Source: an uncultured Desulfovibrio sp. (GTDB lineage Bacteria > Desulfobacterota > Desulfovibrionia > Desulfovibrionales > Desulfovibrionaceae). Taken from it: DNA of 64,000 bases. Location of the stretch: assembly GCA_913060505.1 (NCBI GenBank), contig CAJXRQ010000017.1:1-64000 (forward strand), written 5' to 3'. Below, in pieces: positions 37,250-45,729 of this stretch. The first letter of the stretch is position 1. Every line of letters starts with the position of its first letter. Both the position numbers and the translations under genes were made by a program. Under the pieces are notes generated by a model. That model saw only the letters and a list, made by a program, of their open reading frames with translations, had not been told where the DNA came from and searched no databases.

Positions 37250-37798
37250 ATGGAGCAGTATAAGGACATTGCTCCGAGATTGGCAGGACTCAGGGACGAC
37301 ATGGGCTGGACCGCCGCGGAAATGGCGGATCGCCTCGGTCACAGTGTCGAGGAAGTCGAGCGGTACGAGTCCGGGGATGTGGAGATTCCCGTTGGATATC
37401 TGCTCGACGTTTCGCGGCTGTGCAAGGTGGACCTGACCACGCTGATTTCCGGACGGGAGCCGCATCTCAAGTCGTATGCGCTTGTGCGAAAGGGCGAGGG
37501 CTTTGCCGTGGACCGCAGGAAGGACTACGATTACAAGAGTCTGGGCTACAAATTTGCCGGACGCGAAATGGAACCGTTTTTTATCAGTGTTCCGCCCAAA
37601 TCCGGTGACGACATGGTCGAGACCAGCCACAAGGGGCAGGAATTCATCTACATGCTTGAAGGAAGGCTTGAATTGCGCATCAACGGCGAAGCGTTGGTCA
37701 TGGAACCTGGCGACAGCATTTATTTTGACTCGGAAGCTCCCCATGCCCTGCGTGGGCTGGACAGCGAGCAGGCCGTATTCATCGACGTGATTCTATAG
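37250..37798 (+). CDS. XRE-family HTH regulator with C-terminal cupin (copy 2)
   Basis: 182 residues; the ATG has AAAGGAG. Same plan as the regulator at 34895: HTH at about 7-60 (LAGLRDDMGWTAAEMADRLGH, then YESGDVEIPVGYLLDVSRL), cupin from about 100 (ETSHKGQEFIYMLEGRLELRI, MEPGDSIYFDSEAPHAL). Both share EPFFI before the cupin. They are clear paralogues but diverged. It precedes the second AMP-ligase by about 95 bp. Ligand unknown. Confidence 0.94.
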   Translation: MEQYKDIAPRLAGLRDDMGWTAAEMADRLGHSVEEVERYESGDVEIPVGYLLDVSRLCKVDLTTLISGREPHLKSYALVRKGEGFAVDRRKDYDYKSLGYKFAGREMEPFFISVPPKSGDDMVETSHKGQEFIYMLEGRLELRINGEALVMEPGDSIYFDSEAPHALRGLDSEQAVFIDVIL

Positions 37799-37892
37799 GG
37801 CTGGCCGTTTTTCGGTCTGCCCGCTCCAAACAGACAGAATCCTATTGGAGAAGCGTACCACGGTTAACCCTATGCGAATCGCGGAGAAGATA

Positions 37893-39554
37893 ATGCAAGA
37901 GAAACAGAAGTATACGTCCTACGAGGACTTTGCCGCCAATTATAAACTCGACGTTCCGGAGAATTTCAACTTTTCATTCGACGTGCTGGATAAACTGGCC
38001 GAAGACCCGGATGCCCTGGCCATGATTCATGTGGATCCGGATGGCAGGCGTGAGGAATATTCCTTCGGCTATTTCAAGGAACAATCCTGCCGACTGGCCA
38101 ACGCCCTGCAATCCCGCGGAGTGAAAAAGGGTGACCGCGTCATGCTCATTCTTTACCGCCGGGTAGAGTTCTGGAGCGCCATGCTGGCCCTGCACCGTAT
38201 CGGGGCTGTTCCCATTCCTTCACCGTCCCTGCTGACCAGAAAGGACATTCGCGAGCGCGTCAACTACGCCAATATCACCACCTTCATCTGTGAGGATTCC
38301 ATCGTCGAACGTGTCGAAGCCGTCCGGTCGGAGTGCCCGGGCCTGCGCACACTGGTTCAGGTGGACGGGCAGAGTTCTCCTGACGGCTGGGAGCTTTGGG
38401 AAACGATGCTCGCTGACGGTTCCGAAGATTACCCCCGTCCGGACGATGCCCCGGGCGGCGATGATCCGCTGCTGATTTTCTTCTCTTCGGGCACAACGGG
38501 CATGCCCAAAATGGTGTTGCATAACCATACATATCCTTACAGCCACTATACCACGGCCGCCTATTGGCATGACCTTGAGCCGGGGGATATACACCTGACC
38601 GTGTCCGATACGGGCTGGGGAAAGTGCCTTTGGGGCAAATTTTACGGCCAATGGATGGCCGGTGCCGTTGTTTTTGTCTGGGATTTTCGGGGCAAGTTCG
38701 TTCCTGCGGAGTTGCTGCAACTCATGGCGGATCATAAAATCACAACCTTTTGCGCGCCGCCCACGGTATACCGCTTTCTGGTGCGTGAGGATCTTGCCGG
38801 TTACAACCTTTCAAGCCTGCGTCATTGCTCCACGGCAGGAGAGCTGCTCAACCATTCCGTTTTCTACGCCTGGAAAGAGGCCACAGGACAATCCATTTAT
38901 GAAGGCTATGGCCAGACCGAAACCACCTTGCAGGTGGCGACGATGCCGTTCATGGAGCCACGGCCTTCGTCCATAGGCCGTCCTGTTCCGGGCTGGGATA
39001 TCGTCCTGCTGGGAGATGACGGCAAGCCCGTCCCTCGCGGAGAAGAAGGCGAAATATGCATCAGGATGCATACCGATCACGGCAACAACGGTGTGTACGG
39101 CCTGTTTGACAGCTATATGGACGAGCCGGAAAAGACTGCTGCCGCAAAGGTCGACGGTTACTACCATACCGGTGACAAGGCGTGGGAAGACGAAGACGGC
39201 TACTTCTGGTTCATGGGCCGCACCGACGATCTGATCAAGAGTTCCGGCTATCGGATCGGGCCGTTCGAGGTTGAATCCGCGTTGGTGTCCCATGACGCCG
39301 TGGTGGAAGCCGCAGTGACGGGGGTGCCGGATCCGGTTCGCGGTCAGGCGATCAAGGCCACCGTGGTTCTCGGATCTTCCTACGAACCGTCGGATCATTT
39401 GACCAGGGAATTGCAGGATCACGTCAAAAAAATTACGGCTCCGTACAAGTATCCGCGTGTCATAAAGTATGTCGATGAATTGCCCAAGACAATTTCCGGC
39501 AAGATAAAGCGCGCTGAAATCCGAACCGAGGATGAAAAGAAATTCTCGGCGTAA
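37893..39554 (+). CDS. AMP-forming acyl-CoA synthetase, ACSM/acetyl-CoA-synthetase-like (copy 2)
   Basis: About 553 residues from the ATG at 37893 with GGAG upstream; earlier in-frame starts at 37872 (ATG) and 37845 (TTG) have weaker context. P-loop FFSSGTTGMPKMVLHNH near 190-205, EGYGQTETT, YYHTGDKAWEDEDGYFWFMGR, hinge GRTDDLIKSSGYRIGPFEVES and catalytic Lys in TISGKIKRAEIR. The motifs resemble the medium-chain (ACSM) branch more than copy 1, so the two ligases probably use different acids. A hairpin follows the stop. Confidence 0.94.
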   Translation: MQEKQKYTSYEDFAANYKLDVPENFNFSFDVLDKLAEDPDALAMIHVDPDGRREEYSFGYFKEQSCRLANALQSRGVKKGDRVMLILYRRVEFWSAMLALHRIGAVPIPSPSLLTRKDIRERVNYANITTFICEDSIVERVEAVRSECPGLRTLVQVDGQSSPDGWELWETMLADGSEDYPRPDDAPGGDDPLLIFFSSGTTGMPKMVLHNHTYPYSHYTTAAYWHDLEPGDIHLTVSDTGWGKCLWGKFYGQWMAGAVVFVWDFRGKFVPAELLQLMADHKITTFCAPPTVYRFLVREDLAGYNLSSLRHCSTAGELLNHSVFYAWKEATGQSIYEGYGQTETTLQVATMPFMEPRPSSIGRPVPGWDIVLLGDDGKPVPRGEEGEICIRMHTDHGNNGVYGLFDSYMDEPEKTAAAKVDGYYHTGDKAWEDEDGYFWFMGRTDDLIKSSGYRIGPFEVESALVSHDAVVEAAVTGVPDPVRGQAIKATVVLGSSYEPSDHLTRELQDHVKKITAPYKYPRVIKYVDELPKTISGKIKRAEIRTEDEKKFSA

Positions 39555-39562
39555 CGCTTCAA

Positions 39563-39599
39563 ACAAAGGCGCGGCAAATGATGTTTGTCGCGCCTTTGT
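39563..39599 (+). terminator. hairpin terminator after the second AMP-ligase
   Basis: Stem of about 16 bp with loop TGATG; outer arms ACAAAGGCGCG (39563-39573) and CGCGCCTTTGT (39589-39599). It starts 9 bp after the stop codon. The T run is weak. Confidence 0.75.
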
Positions 39600-39785
39600 C
39601 GCAAGATAATTTCGAAGGTTCCGGCTGGAGAACCGTGCCGAAGTGCCCCCGTTGCGCTGCTCTGTTTGCGAAAGCTTTCACAGCGATTGCCAGACGTGCG
39701 AAATCTGGTATGCTGGGCCGCGCCGGGACTGTGCCGCCAATCAATGTGCCTCGGCTTCCCGGAAGACACCATCAAGGAGACATTC

Positions 39786-40550
39786 ATGCTTTTGGAAGGA
39801 AAGAAAGTTCTTATATTCGGCGTTGTCAACGACAGAAGCATTGCTTACGGCATTGCCAAGCAGTTCAAGGAGCAGGGAGCGCGTCTGGCTTTCAGTTATG
39901 CCGCGGACCCCATCGCCAAGCGGCTTGCTCCCATCAGTGAACAGCTGGGCGGCGAATTCATGTACAAATGCGACGTGACTTCGGACGAAGATATTGCCGC
40001 AGGGGTTGATCTGGTCAAGGAAAAGTGGGGCGACGTGGACGTGATCGTCCATTCCATTGCCTATGCCAACCGTGAAGATCTCAAGGGCCGTTTTATCGAC
40101 ACCAGCCGGGAAGGCTACAAGGTGGCGCTGGATGTTTCCTCGTTTTCGCTGGTGGCCCTGTGTCGCGCCTATGAATCCCTGATGAATCCCGGCGGTTCCG
40201 TGCTGACCCTCAGCTACTACGGTTCGGGCAAGGTTATTGCCAACTACAACGCCATGGGTGTTGCCAAGGCCGCATTGGAAGCGTGTGTTCGTTATCTGGC
40301 CGTGGACCTCGGAGAAAAAGGTGTGCGTATCAACGCCATCAGCGCCGGACCGGTCAAGACAATGGCTGCCAGCGCCATCGGCGGTTTCAAGACCATTCTC
40401 TCCACCATTGAGGAGCGCGCGCCGCTGCATCGCAACATCACCACGGACGATGTAGGCAAGTGTGCCTTGTATCTTGCCTCCGACCTGTCCTCCGGCACCA
40501 CTGGCGATGTGATCTTCGTGGATTCAGGATACAACATCATGGGCGTATAA
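39786..40550 (+). CDS. fabI: enoyl-[acyl-carrier-protein] reductase FabI
   Basis: 254 residues from the ATG with AAGGAG. NAD-binding segment KKVLIFGVVNDRSIAYGIAK at the start, DVIVHSIAYANRE in the middle, and the FabI catalytic Tyr-x6-Lys as YNAMGVAK near 158-165, which distinguishes it from other short-chain dehydrogenases. It reduces the enoyl-ACP double bond in the last step of each fatty-acid elongation cycle. It follows the two acyl-CoA ligase modules in the same direction; 231 bp and a hairpin suggest its own promoter. Confidence 0.97.
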   Translation: MLLEGKKVLIFGVVNDRSIAYGIAKQFKEQGARLAFSYAADPIAKRLAPISEQLGGEFMYKCDVTSDEDIAAGVDLVKEKWGDVDVIVHSIAYANREDLKGRFIDTSREGYKVALDVSSFSLVALCRAYESLMNPGGSVLTLSYYGSGKVIANYNAMGVAKAALEACVRYLAVDLGEKGVRINAISAGPVKTMAASAIGGFKTILSTIEERAPLHRNITTDDVGKCALYLASDLSSGTTGDVIFVDSGYNIMGV

Positions 40551-40566
40551 TCCCTTTTGGGGATTG

Positions 40567-40605
40567 ACAGGGCGCTGCCCTGTCCTTGCAAGGGGCATCC
40601 CCCTT
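40567..40605. repeat. double-hairpin intergenic element after fabI
   Basis: Two adjacent hairpins: ACAGGGC/GCCCTGT (40567-40583) and AAGGGG/CCCCTT (40590-40605). The composition resembles hairpin repeats scattered between genes in Desulfovibrio-type genomes (general knowledge). It may serve as the fabI terminator. Confidence 0.6.
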
Positions 40606-40664
40606 AAACCTTTTTCCGTTTTGCATTCTGCTGTGTGAATCGGAAAATTTCGGATTGAGCCAAT

Positions 40665-40699
40665 CGTAAACGCGGTTCGCAATGCGAACCGCGTTTACG
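40665..40699. repeat. 35-base perfect inverted repeat upstream of aroE
   Basis: Two perfect 17-bp arms (40665-40681 and 40683-40699) around a single A. No T run follows. It lies 142 bp before the aroE start. It could be a regulator site, a processing hairpin or a terminator core. Confidence 0.8.
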
Positions 40700-40841
40700 C
40701 ACCAGAACGTTTCGGAGATTTTATAGTCCCTTTCCCCAAATTTTTTTGGCTGCCATGGGTAAAAAAAGTAACAAAAAAACTCCGGAGTTTGTTCGGAAAC
40801 GACTCGATTGCCGTTCAAAATTTCAAAAAAACGGGACTGAC

Positions 40842-41648
40842 ATGACACAGAAAATGGGAATTATCGGCTGGCCTTTGGGCCATACAATGAGTCCGACACT
40901 GCATAATTTTCTGTTCTCCAAGCTTGGCGTGGATGCGAAATATGAGACCTGGCCCACTCCGTCCGGCGACCTTGCGGCCTTTATTTCACGGGTTCGCGAG
41001 GAAAAAATTCAGGGCGTGAGCGTGACCATTCCTCACAAGCAGGCGGTCATGGAATACCTCGACGGCATGTCGTTCAGGGCAAAAAACGTGGGTGCAGTGA
41101 ACACGCTTTTCTGGAAAGACGGGAAGCTTTTTGGTGAAAATACGGACGTGCTTGGACTGATTGCACCGCTTCGCGAGCTTGAAAAAAAGCCGGCAAGCGC
41201 ACTGGTTCTTGGCGCTGGTGGCGCGGCGCGAGCTGCCGTTGCCGGGCTGAACGAGCTGGAAATAGACGCAGTTTACGTGGCCAACCGTACCCGTTCCAAG
41301 GCCGAGATCATTGCACATGACTTTGCAGTACGGGCCGTAGATTGGGAAAAACGGCGGGAGATTGAACCGGAACTCCTCATCAATACGACTCCGCTGGGTA
41401 TGTCCGGAGACATGCAGGACATGTCACCGTGGCCGGATTCATTCTCCACAGACTGTATTGTTTATGACATTGTCTACAATCCGCTGCGCACCCGTTTGTT
41501 GCGCGAGGCGCAAGAAGCCGGTTGTACGACCATCGAAGGTCTGGAAATGTTTTTGCAACAGGGGCTGGCCCAATTCCGCCTCTGGACCGGGCTTGAGCCG
41601 GAGGCAAGCGTTGCAAGAAAGGTGCTGCGTGAAGCGCTTGCTTCCTGA
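40842..41648 (+). CDS. aroE: shikimate dehydrogenase
   Basis: 268 residues. Shikimate-binding motifs are intact: GWPLGHTMSPTLHNFLF at the start, VTIPHK with the catalytic Lys near 65-70, and GAVNTLF...GENTDVLG with the catalytic Asp. The NADP-binding loop is LVLGAGGAARAAV and the basic NADP clamp is VANRTRSKAE. It reduces dehydroshikimate to shikimate in aromatic amino-acid synthesis. The ATG at 40842 is chosen because homology begins there; the ribosome site is weak. Confidence 0.96.
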   Translation: MTQKMGIIGWPLGHTMSPTLHNFLFSKLGVDAKYETWPTPSGDLAAFISRVREEKIQGVSVTIPHKQAVMEYLDGMSFRAKNVGAVNTLFWKDGKLFGENTDVLGLIAPLRELEKKPASALVLGAGGAARAAVAGLNELEIDAVYVANRTRSKAEIIAHDFAVRAVDWEKRREIEPELLINTTPLGMSGDMQDMSPWPDSFSTDCIVYDIVYNPLRTRLLREAQEAGCTTIEGLEMFLQQGLAQFRLWTGLEPEASVARKVLREALAS

Positions 41649-41775
41649 CCTGCCCGGAACGGCTGCTCAAGCCATTTGTGATGATAATAATGGATAGAAA
41701 AAATCGGGAAGCGATATATTCCATGCAGACGGTTATTGGCACCCGGCTATAGGGAATGCCCTCCATTCCCCATTT

Positions 41776-41813
41776 GATTCAGGCGGCTATTCATCCTCCA
41801 GGCCGCCTGAATC
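41776..41813 (+). terminator. hairpin in the aroE-helicase spacer
   Basis: Perfect 12-bp stem (41776-41787 and 41802-41813) with a 14-base loop, then CTGTTTT. It may terminate aroE transcripts 128 bp after the stop, or attenuate helicase transcription if the promoter lies upstream. Confidence 0.7.
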
Positions 41814-41890
41814 CTGTTTTGGGGCAGGAAATTGACTTGGCCGTCCGCTTGACCTTCTGCCCGGGTTGGCATACCCCGTACCTCGCGGAG

Positions 41891-41906
41891 CACGTCCCGG
41901 GACGTG
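41891..41906. promoter_or_regulatory. 16-bp perfect palindrome upstream of the helicase
   Basis: CACGTCCCGGGACGTG, fully self-complementary, 150 bp before the helicase start. A dimeric regulator site is possible; it could be chance in GC-rich DNA. Confidence 0.35.
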
Positions 41907-42058
41907 TCGCAACTCCTTATCGTTCCCGTCCCCTATAGCATGACACTTCGGCCCGCCGCGACCTGGTCGTAATGAAAACGGCACAGGCGGCATGGTATCC
42001 CGGATTATTGACCTTCGGCCCGTCGGGAGCGTTTTTCAACGATCAACCACAGGACAAC

Positions 42059-43624
42059 ATGAATCCTTTCAAGAAACTCGGACTTTCGGATAATACGGTA
42101 GCGGCTCTGGAGAAAAAGGGCTTTACCGACCCCACGCCCATTCAGGAACGCACCATTCCCATGCTGCTGTCGGAAACCACGGATATCGTGGCCCAAGCCT
42201 CTACAGGTACCGGCAAAACAGCAGCTTTCGGCCTGCCCATCATTGAACGGGCCGATGAATCCGTTCGCGCTGTGCAGTCGCTGGTGCTTGCCCCCACGCG
42301 GGAACTGGCCATTCAGGTGGCGGATGAAATCAACTCTCTCAAAGGCAAGGGGCGGCTGCGCGTGGTCCCCGTTTATGGCGGACAATACATTGGCATGCAG
42401 CTCAAGAGCCTGCGTCAGGGCGTGGATGTCGTGGTCGGTACTCCGGGGCGTATCCTTGATCACCTGAACCGTGGGTCGCTTGATCTTTCCAATATTGACA
42501 TGGCCGTGCTCGATGAAGCGGATGAAATGTGTGACATGGGATTCATTGACGACATCCGTGACATCCTGTCCCAGAGCAATCCGGACCGGCAGACGCTGCT
42601 TTTTTCGGCCACCATGCCGCCGCAGGTCATGCGCATCGCTTCTGAATTCATGGGTGACTACAAGACCGTGAGCGTCAAACCCAAGAAAAACGAAGCGCCG
42701 CTCACCTCGCAGGTCTTTCATGAAATTGCGGAGTCCGACCGTTTTGAGGCTCTCTGCCGGGTCATTGACGCCGAGCCGGACTTCCGCGGATTGATTTTTT
42801 GCCGCACCCGCGCGGATGCGGACGAAGTCGCTTCCCGGCTGGCCGAACGCGGATATCCTGCCGAGCCCATTCATGGTGATCTGAATCAGGCTCGCCGCGA
42901 ACACATCCTGGGAAAATTCCGCAACGCTTCCATCGACATTCTCGTGGCCACGGACGTGGCGGCGCGCGGCATTGACGTGCCGGATCTTTCCCATGTGGTG
43001 AACTTCGCCCTGCCGCAGGATCCCAAAACCTTTGTGCACCGTGTGGGCCGTACCGGCCGTGCTGGCAAGGAAGGTAAGGCCGTGACACTTATCGCCCCGC
43101 GAGAATACCGCAAGCTCATGTTCATCTGCCGCACCACGGGCATGAACATCGCCAAGGAACAACTGCCCCGGGTCGAGGACGTCATCTATAACAAGAAGAC
43201 CCGCATTGTAGGCCAGCTGGACGAGATTTTCGCGACCGAGGATTTTGAAACATACATGCCTTTGGCGCGGGAATTCCTGCAGGAACGGGATGCGGAACAG
43301 GCCATGGCCGCCTTGCTGCGTTATGCCTTTGGCGATGAACTGGAAGAACAGGCCTATCGTGAAATTCGGGATGTGCGTCATGACAAGCAGGGAAGACGCG
43401 GCGACCGCGTCCGCATGATTGTGGAAGTCGGCCGCAAGCAGGGCATGAATCCGCGCAAGTTTGTGGATTTCGTGGTCAACAAGACCAAAACGAGGCCCTT
43501 CAAAATACAGAATATCAAGGTGCAGAACCACCAGACCGTGTTTACTGTTCCTGATCAGGAAGTGAAGTTCATTTTGCGCGGACTGAATCGTGGCGGCGGT
43601 CGGCCCATGTGTCGCAAGGGCTGA
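42059..43624 (+). CDS. DEAD-box ATP-dependent RNA helicase (DeaD/CsdA-like)
   Basis: About 521 residues from the ATG at 42059. All helicase motifs are present: Q motif (FTDPTPIQ), Walker A ASTGTGKT, PTRELA, VLDEADEM, SAT, and HRVGRTGRAG. The C-terminal part has a DbpA-like RNA-binding domain near 430-510 (RVRMIVEVGRKQGMNPRKFVDFV). Such helicases act in ribosome assembly and cold adaptation. The C-terminal domain makes it closer to DeaD/CsdA and DbpA than to RhlE. A strong bidirectional terminator follows. Confidence 0.96.
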   Translation: MNPFKKLGLSDNTVAALEKKGFTDPTPIQERTIPMLLSETTDIVAQASTGTGKTAAFGLPIIERADESVRAVQSLVLAPTRELAIQVADEINSLKGKGRLRVVPVYGGQYIGMQLKSLRQGVDVVVGTPGRILDHLNRGSLDLSNIDMAVLDEADEMCDMGFIDDIRDILSQSNPDRQTLLFSATMPPQVMRIASEFMGDYKTVSVKPKKNEAPLTSQVFHEIAESDRFEALCRVIDAEPDFRGLIFCRTRADADEVASRLAERGYPAEPIHGDLNQARREHILGKFRNASIDILVATDVAARGIDVPDLSHVVNFALPQDPKTFVHRVGRTGRAGKEGKAVTLIAPREYRKLMFICRTTGMNIAKEQLPRVEDVIYNKKTRIVGQLDEIFATEDFETYMPLAREFLQERDAEQAMAALLRYAFGDELEEQAYREIRDVRHDKQGRRGDRVRMIVEVGRKQGMNPRKFVDFVVNKTKTRPFKIQNIKVQNHQTVFTVPDQEVKFILRGLNRGGGRPMCRKG

Positions 43625-43668
43625 TTTCGCAAACAGGCAAAAGTTTTTTATTATTCAGTGACGGGTAT

Positions 43669-43712
43669 CACAAAAAAAGTCCGGCACCTTCAGGTGCCGG
43701 ACTTTTTTTGTG
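43669..43712. terminator. bidirectional terminator between the helicase and lytic transglycosylase genes
   Basis: Perfect 21-bp stem (43669-43689 and 43692-43712) with a two-base loop. Each side has a run of seven A or T, so it terminates both convergent genes. Confidence 0.97.
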
Positions 43713-43729
43713 TCATGTTTGACAGGGTA

Positions 43730-45538
43730 CTAGCGGATGTAAACCTTGATGCGTTGCCCCGTATAGATGGTGCCTTTTCTGTTCAGGCCGTTCCAGCGAC
43801 GAAGGTCGCTGATACGTACGCCGAACCTGCGGGCGATTTTGGAGAGGGTGTCGCCCCGGCGTACTTTGTAGCGCACCAGTTGGGCGGTCTTGGCATTCTC
43901 GGCTTTTTTGGCGGCTGTCCGCGTAGCAGCCTTGGAATGGTCGGGGATGAAAAGTTTCATTCCCGGCTTGAGGCTGTTGGACCCCAATCCGTTGGCGCTT
44001 TTGAGCGTGCTTACGCTCATGCGGTAGCGCTTGGAGATGGACCACAGGGAATCGCCCTGTTTAACGATGTAGTTTCCCTTCTTGGCCGCAAGAGCTCGTT
44101 TTTTGGTGGAAGTGGACGCATAGGCCGAAGAAGTCTTTCCGTTTTTGGGAATATTGACCTGCTGCCCAATGCGCAGAGTGTTGCCGCGGCGGTTGTTGGC
44201 TGCCTTGAGGCGGCTCACGGAGACACCGAATTTGCGGGAAATGGTCCACCAGGAATCGCCCCGGCGTACTTTGTAGCGGCCGGATGTGGGTACGGATTTC
44301 GTACCTGAAGAGGCAATGGCTTTTGAAGATCCTCTACCCGGGACCATCACGTGGTGTCCGGGGCGCAGAATGTTGGTCCGGGTGTTGTTGACCTTTTTGA
44401 GTACGGAAATGGGAACGCCGAACTTGCGGGAAATGCGCCACCATGAGTCCCCGCCGCGCACAAGGTAGCGCACGTAGCCTGCGTAGGGGCGCGAGGACGG
44501 GTTGGCAAGATAGGCAATCATCTTGTCCGCCTTGTCAACGGGCAGATGCGCGGTCGCTTTGAAGTCCGGAGGGCTGACCTGCCTGCGGAAAGCCGGGTTC
44601 AGTTCATGGAATTCACGCCAGCTCATTTTCCCTGCGCGGGCTAGGGCCAAAAGGTCCGTGCCGCCGGGAATAGCCACGGCCACGGTGTCCTTGTTCTGAT
44701 TCCAGCGAACAGGTTCGAAACCGAGCATGTCCAAGTTCTGGAAAATCTTGGAAATGGCGATGAATTTGGGAACGTAGTGCTGGGTTTCCTTGCGCAGGCG
44801 GCTGCGGCGCGAGAGCTTGCGGTTGTTTTCGCACAGCTCGAAAAAGTCTTTGGTGTTGGTCTTTTTCAGGGCGCGGGAAATTTTCCCTTCCCCGGCGTTG
44901 TATGCGGCCAAAGCAAGATACCAATCGCCGAAACGGGCATATAATTCCTTAAGGTACTTGGCGGCCGCTTCCGTGGATTTGTACGGGTCGCGCCGTTCGT
45001 CGATCCACCAGTTGACCTTGAGGCCGTACTTGCGGCCGGTAAAGGGCATGAACTGCCACATTCCCCCGGCTCCGGCCCAGGAATATGCTTTGGGGTTGTA
45101 TCCGGATTCCGTGAAGGGCAGCAGCACGAGGTCTTGCGGAAGACCGTAACGGGTGAGCGTTTTGCGCACATGGGGCAGATACGGTTCGGAGCGTTTGAGC
45201 CAGCGTTCGAATGTGCGGCGGGCTTTGTGAGTGAAGTATTTAAGGTATTGTTCCACCTCTTTACTTTCGTGAGGTTCAAGGTCGAACAGCAGGCCAAAGC
45301 GGGAATTGAGTACGGTTTGCTCCGCTTCGGTCAGGGAAGAGTTATCGGATTGAGGATCGGCCTCCAGTTCCGGGTCCAGCGATTCATCCGCACTCTTGGG
45401 ACCAAAGGATTCTGCGTAAACAGTTTGATCCGATGCAGCCTGTTCGTCCGTGGTGACGTTTTTGGGTGTACAGGCCGCCAGGAACATGGCGCTGGCCGTA
45501 AAGAATAGTAGGAAACGTATTGATTTGAAATTATGCAA
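43730..45538 (-). CDS. LysM-repeat lytic murein transglycosylase (MltD-like lipoprotein)
   Basis: About 602 residues from a TTG at 45538 with GGAGG five bases upstream. The signal peptide ends in lipobox LAAC, so it is a lipoprotein. The goose-lysozyme-like SLT domain (about 140-290) has the catalytic Glu in LLPFTESGYNP, then AGGMWQFMPFTGRKYGL and ALAAYNAGEGKI. Four LysM domains follow (YLVRGGDSWWRI, YKVRRGDSWWTI, YIVKQGDSLWSI, YKVRRGDTLSKI), two more than E. coli MltD. It cleaves peptidoglycan glycan strands. Confidence 0.95.
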   Translation of the reverse strand: MHNFKSIRFLLFFTASAMFLAACTPKNVTTDEQAASDQTVYAESFGPKSADESLDPELEADPQSDNSSLTEAEQTVLNSRFGLLFDLEPHESKEVEQYLKYFTHKARRTFERWLKRSEPYLPHVRKTLTRYGLPQDLVLLPFTESGYNPKAYSWAGAGGMWQFMPFTGRKYGLKVNWWIDERRDPYKSTEAAAKYLKELYARFGDWYLALAAYNAGEGKISRALKKTNTKDFFELCENNRKLSRRSRLRKETQHYVPKFIAISKIFQNLDMLGFEPVRWNQNKDTVAVAIPGGTDLLALARAGKMSWREFHELNPAFRRQVSPPDFKATAHLPVDKADKMIAYLANPSSRPYAGYVRYLVRGGDSWWRISRKFGVPISVLKKVNNTRTNILRPGHHVMVPGRGSSKAIASSGTKSVPTSGRYKVRRGDSWWTISRKFGVSVSRLKAANNRRGNTLRIGQQVNIPKNGKTSSAYASTSTKKRALAAKKGNYIVKQGDSLWSISKRYRMSVSTLKSANGLGSNSLKPGMKLFIPDHSKAATRTAAKKAENAKTAQLVRYKVRRGDTLSKIARRFGVRISDLRRWNGLNRKGTIYTGQRIKVYIR

Positions 45539-45729
45539 AAAATCCTCCAAATAGGTGCCTGCAAGTTGATCGCCCTTGGCATCCGGGAGTCTAGAAAATG
45601 TCTTAAAAATAGGCTTTACCTTGAAGATACCTGCTATCCTACCTGCGTGCCAATTGCAATAGCTGCCCGAAACGGCTACTCAGGGCCTATGCGCGTAAGC
45701 GCCGACTATACTCTGAATTTGGAGCGAAA

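Larger units (their letters stand above)
41649..42058. other. 410-bp gene-free spacer between aroE and the DEAD-box helicase
   Basis: No convincing coding sequence is present. It holds a terminator-like hairpin (41776-41813) and a 16-bp palindrome (41891-41906). The last 240 bp could be a long helicase leader; cold-inducible DEAD-box mRNAs often have such leaders. I see no clear promoter. Confidence 0.6.

Noticed and set aside
42005-43531. Open frame of about 508 codons opposite the DEAD-box helicase
   Set aside because: The helicase has every family motif; the reverse frame shows no domain or start signal.
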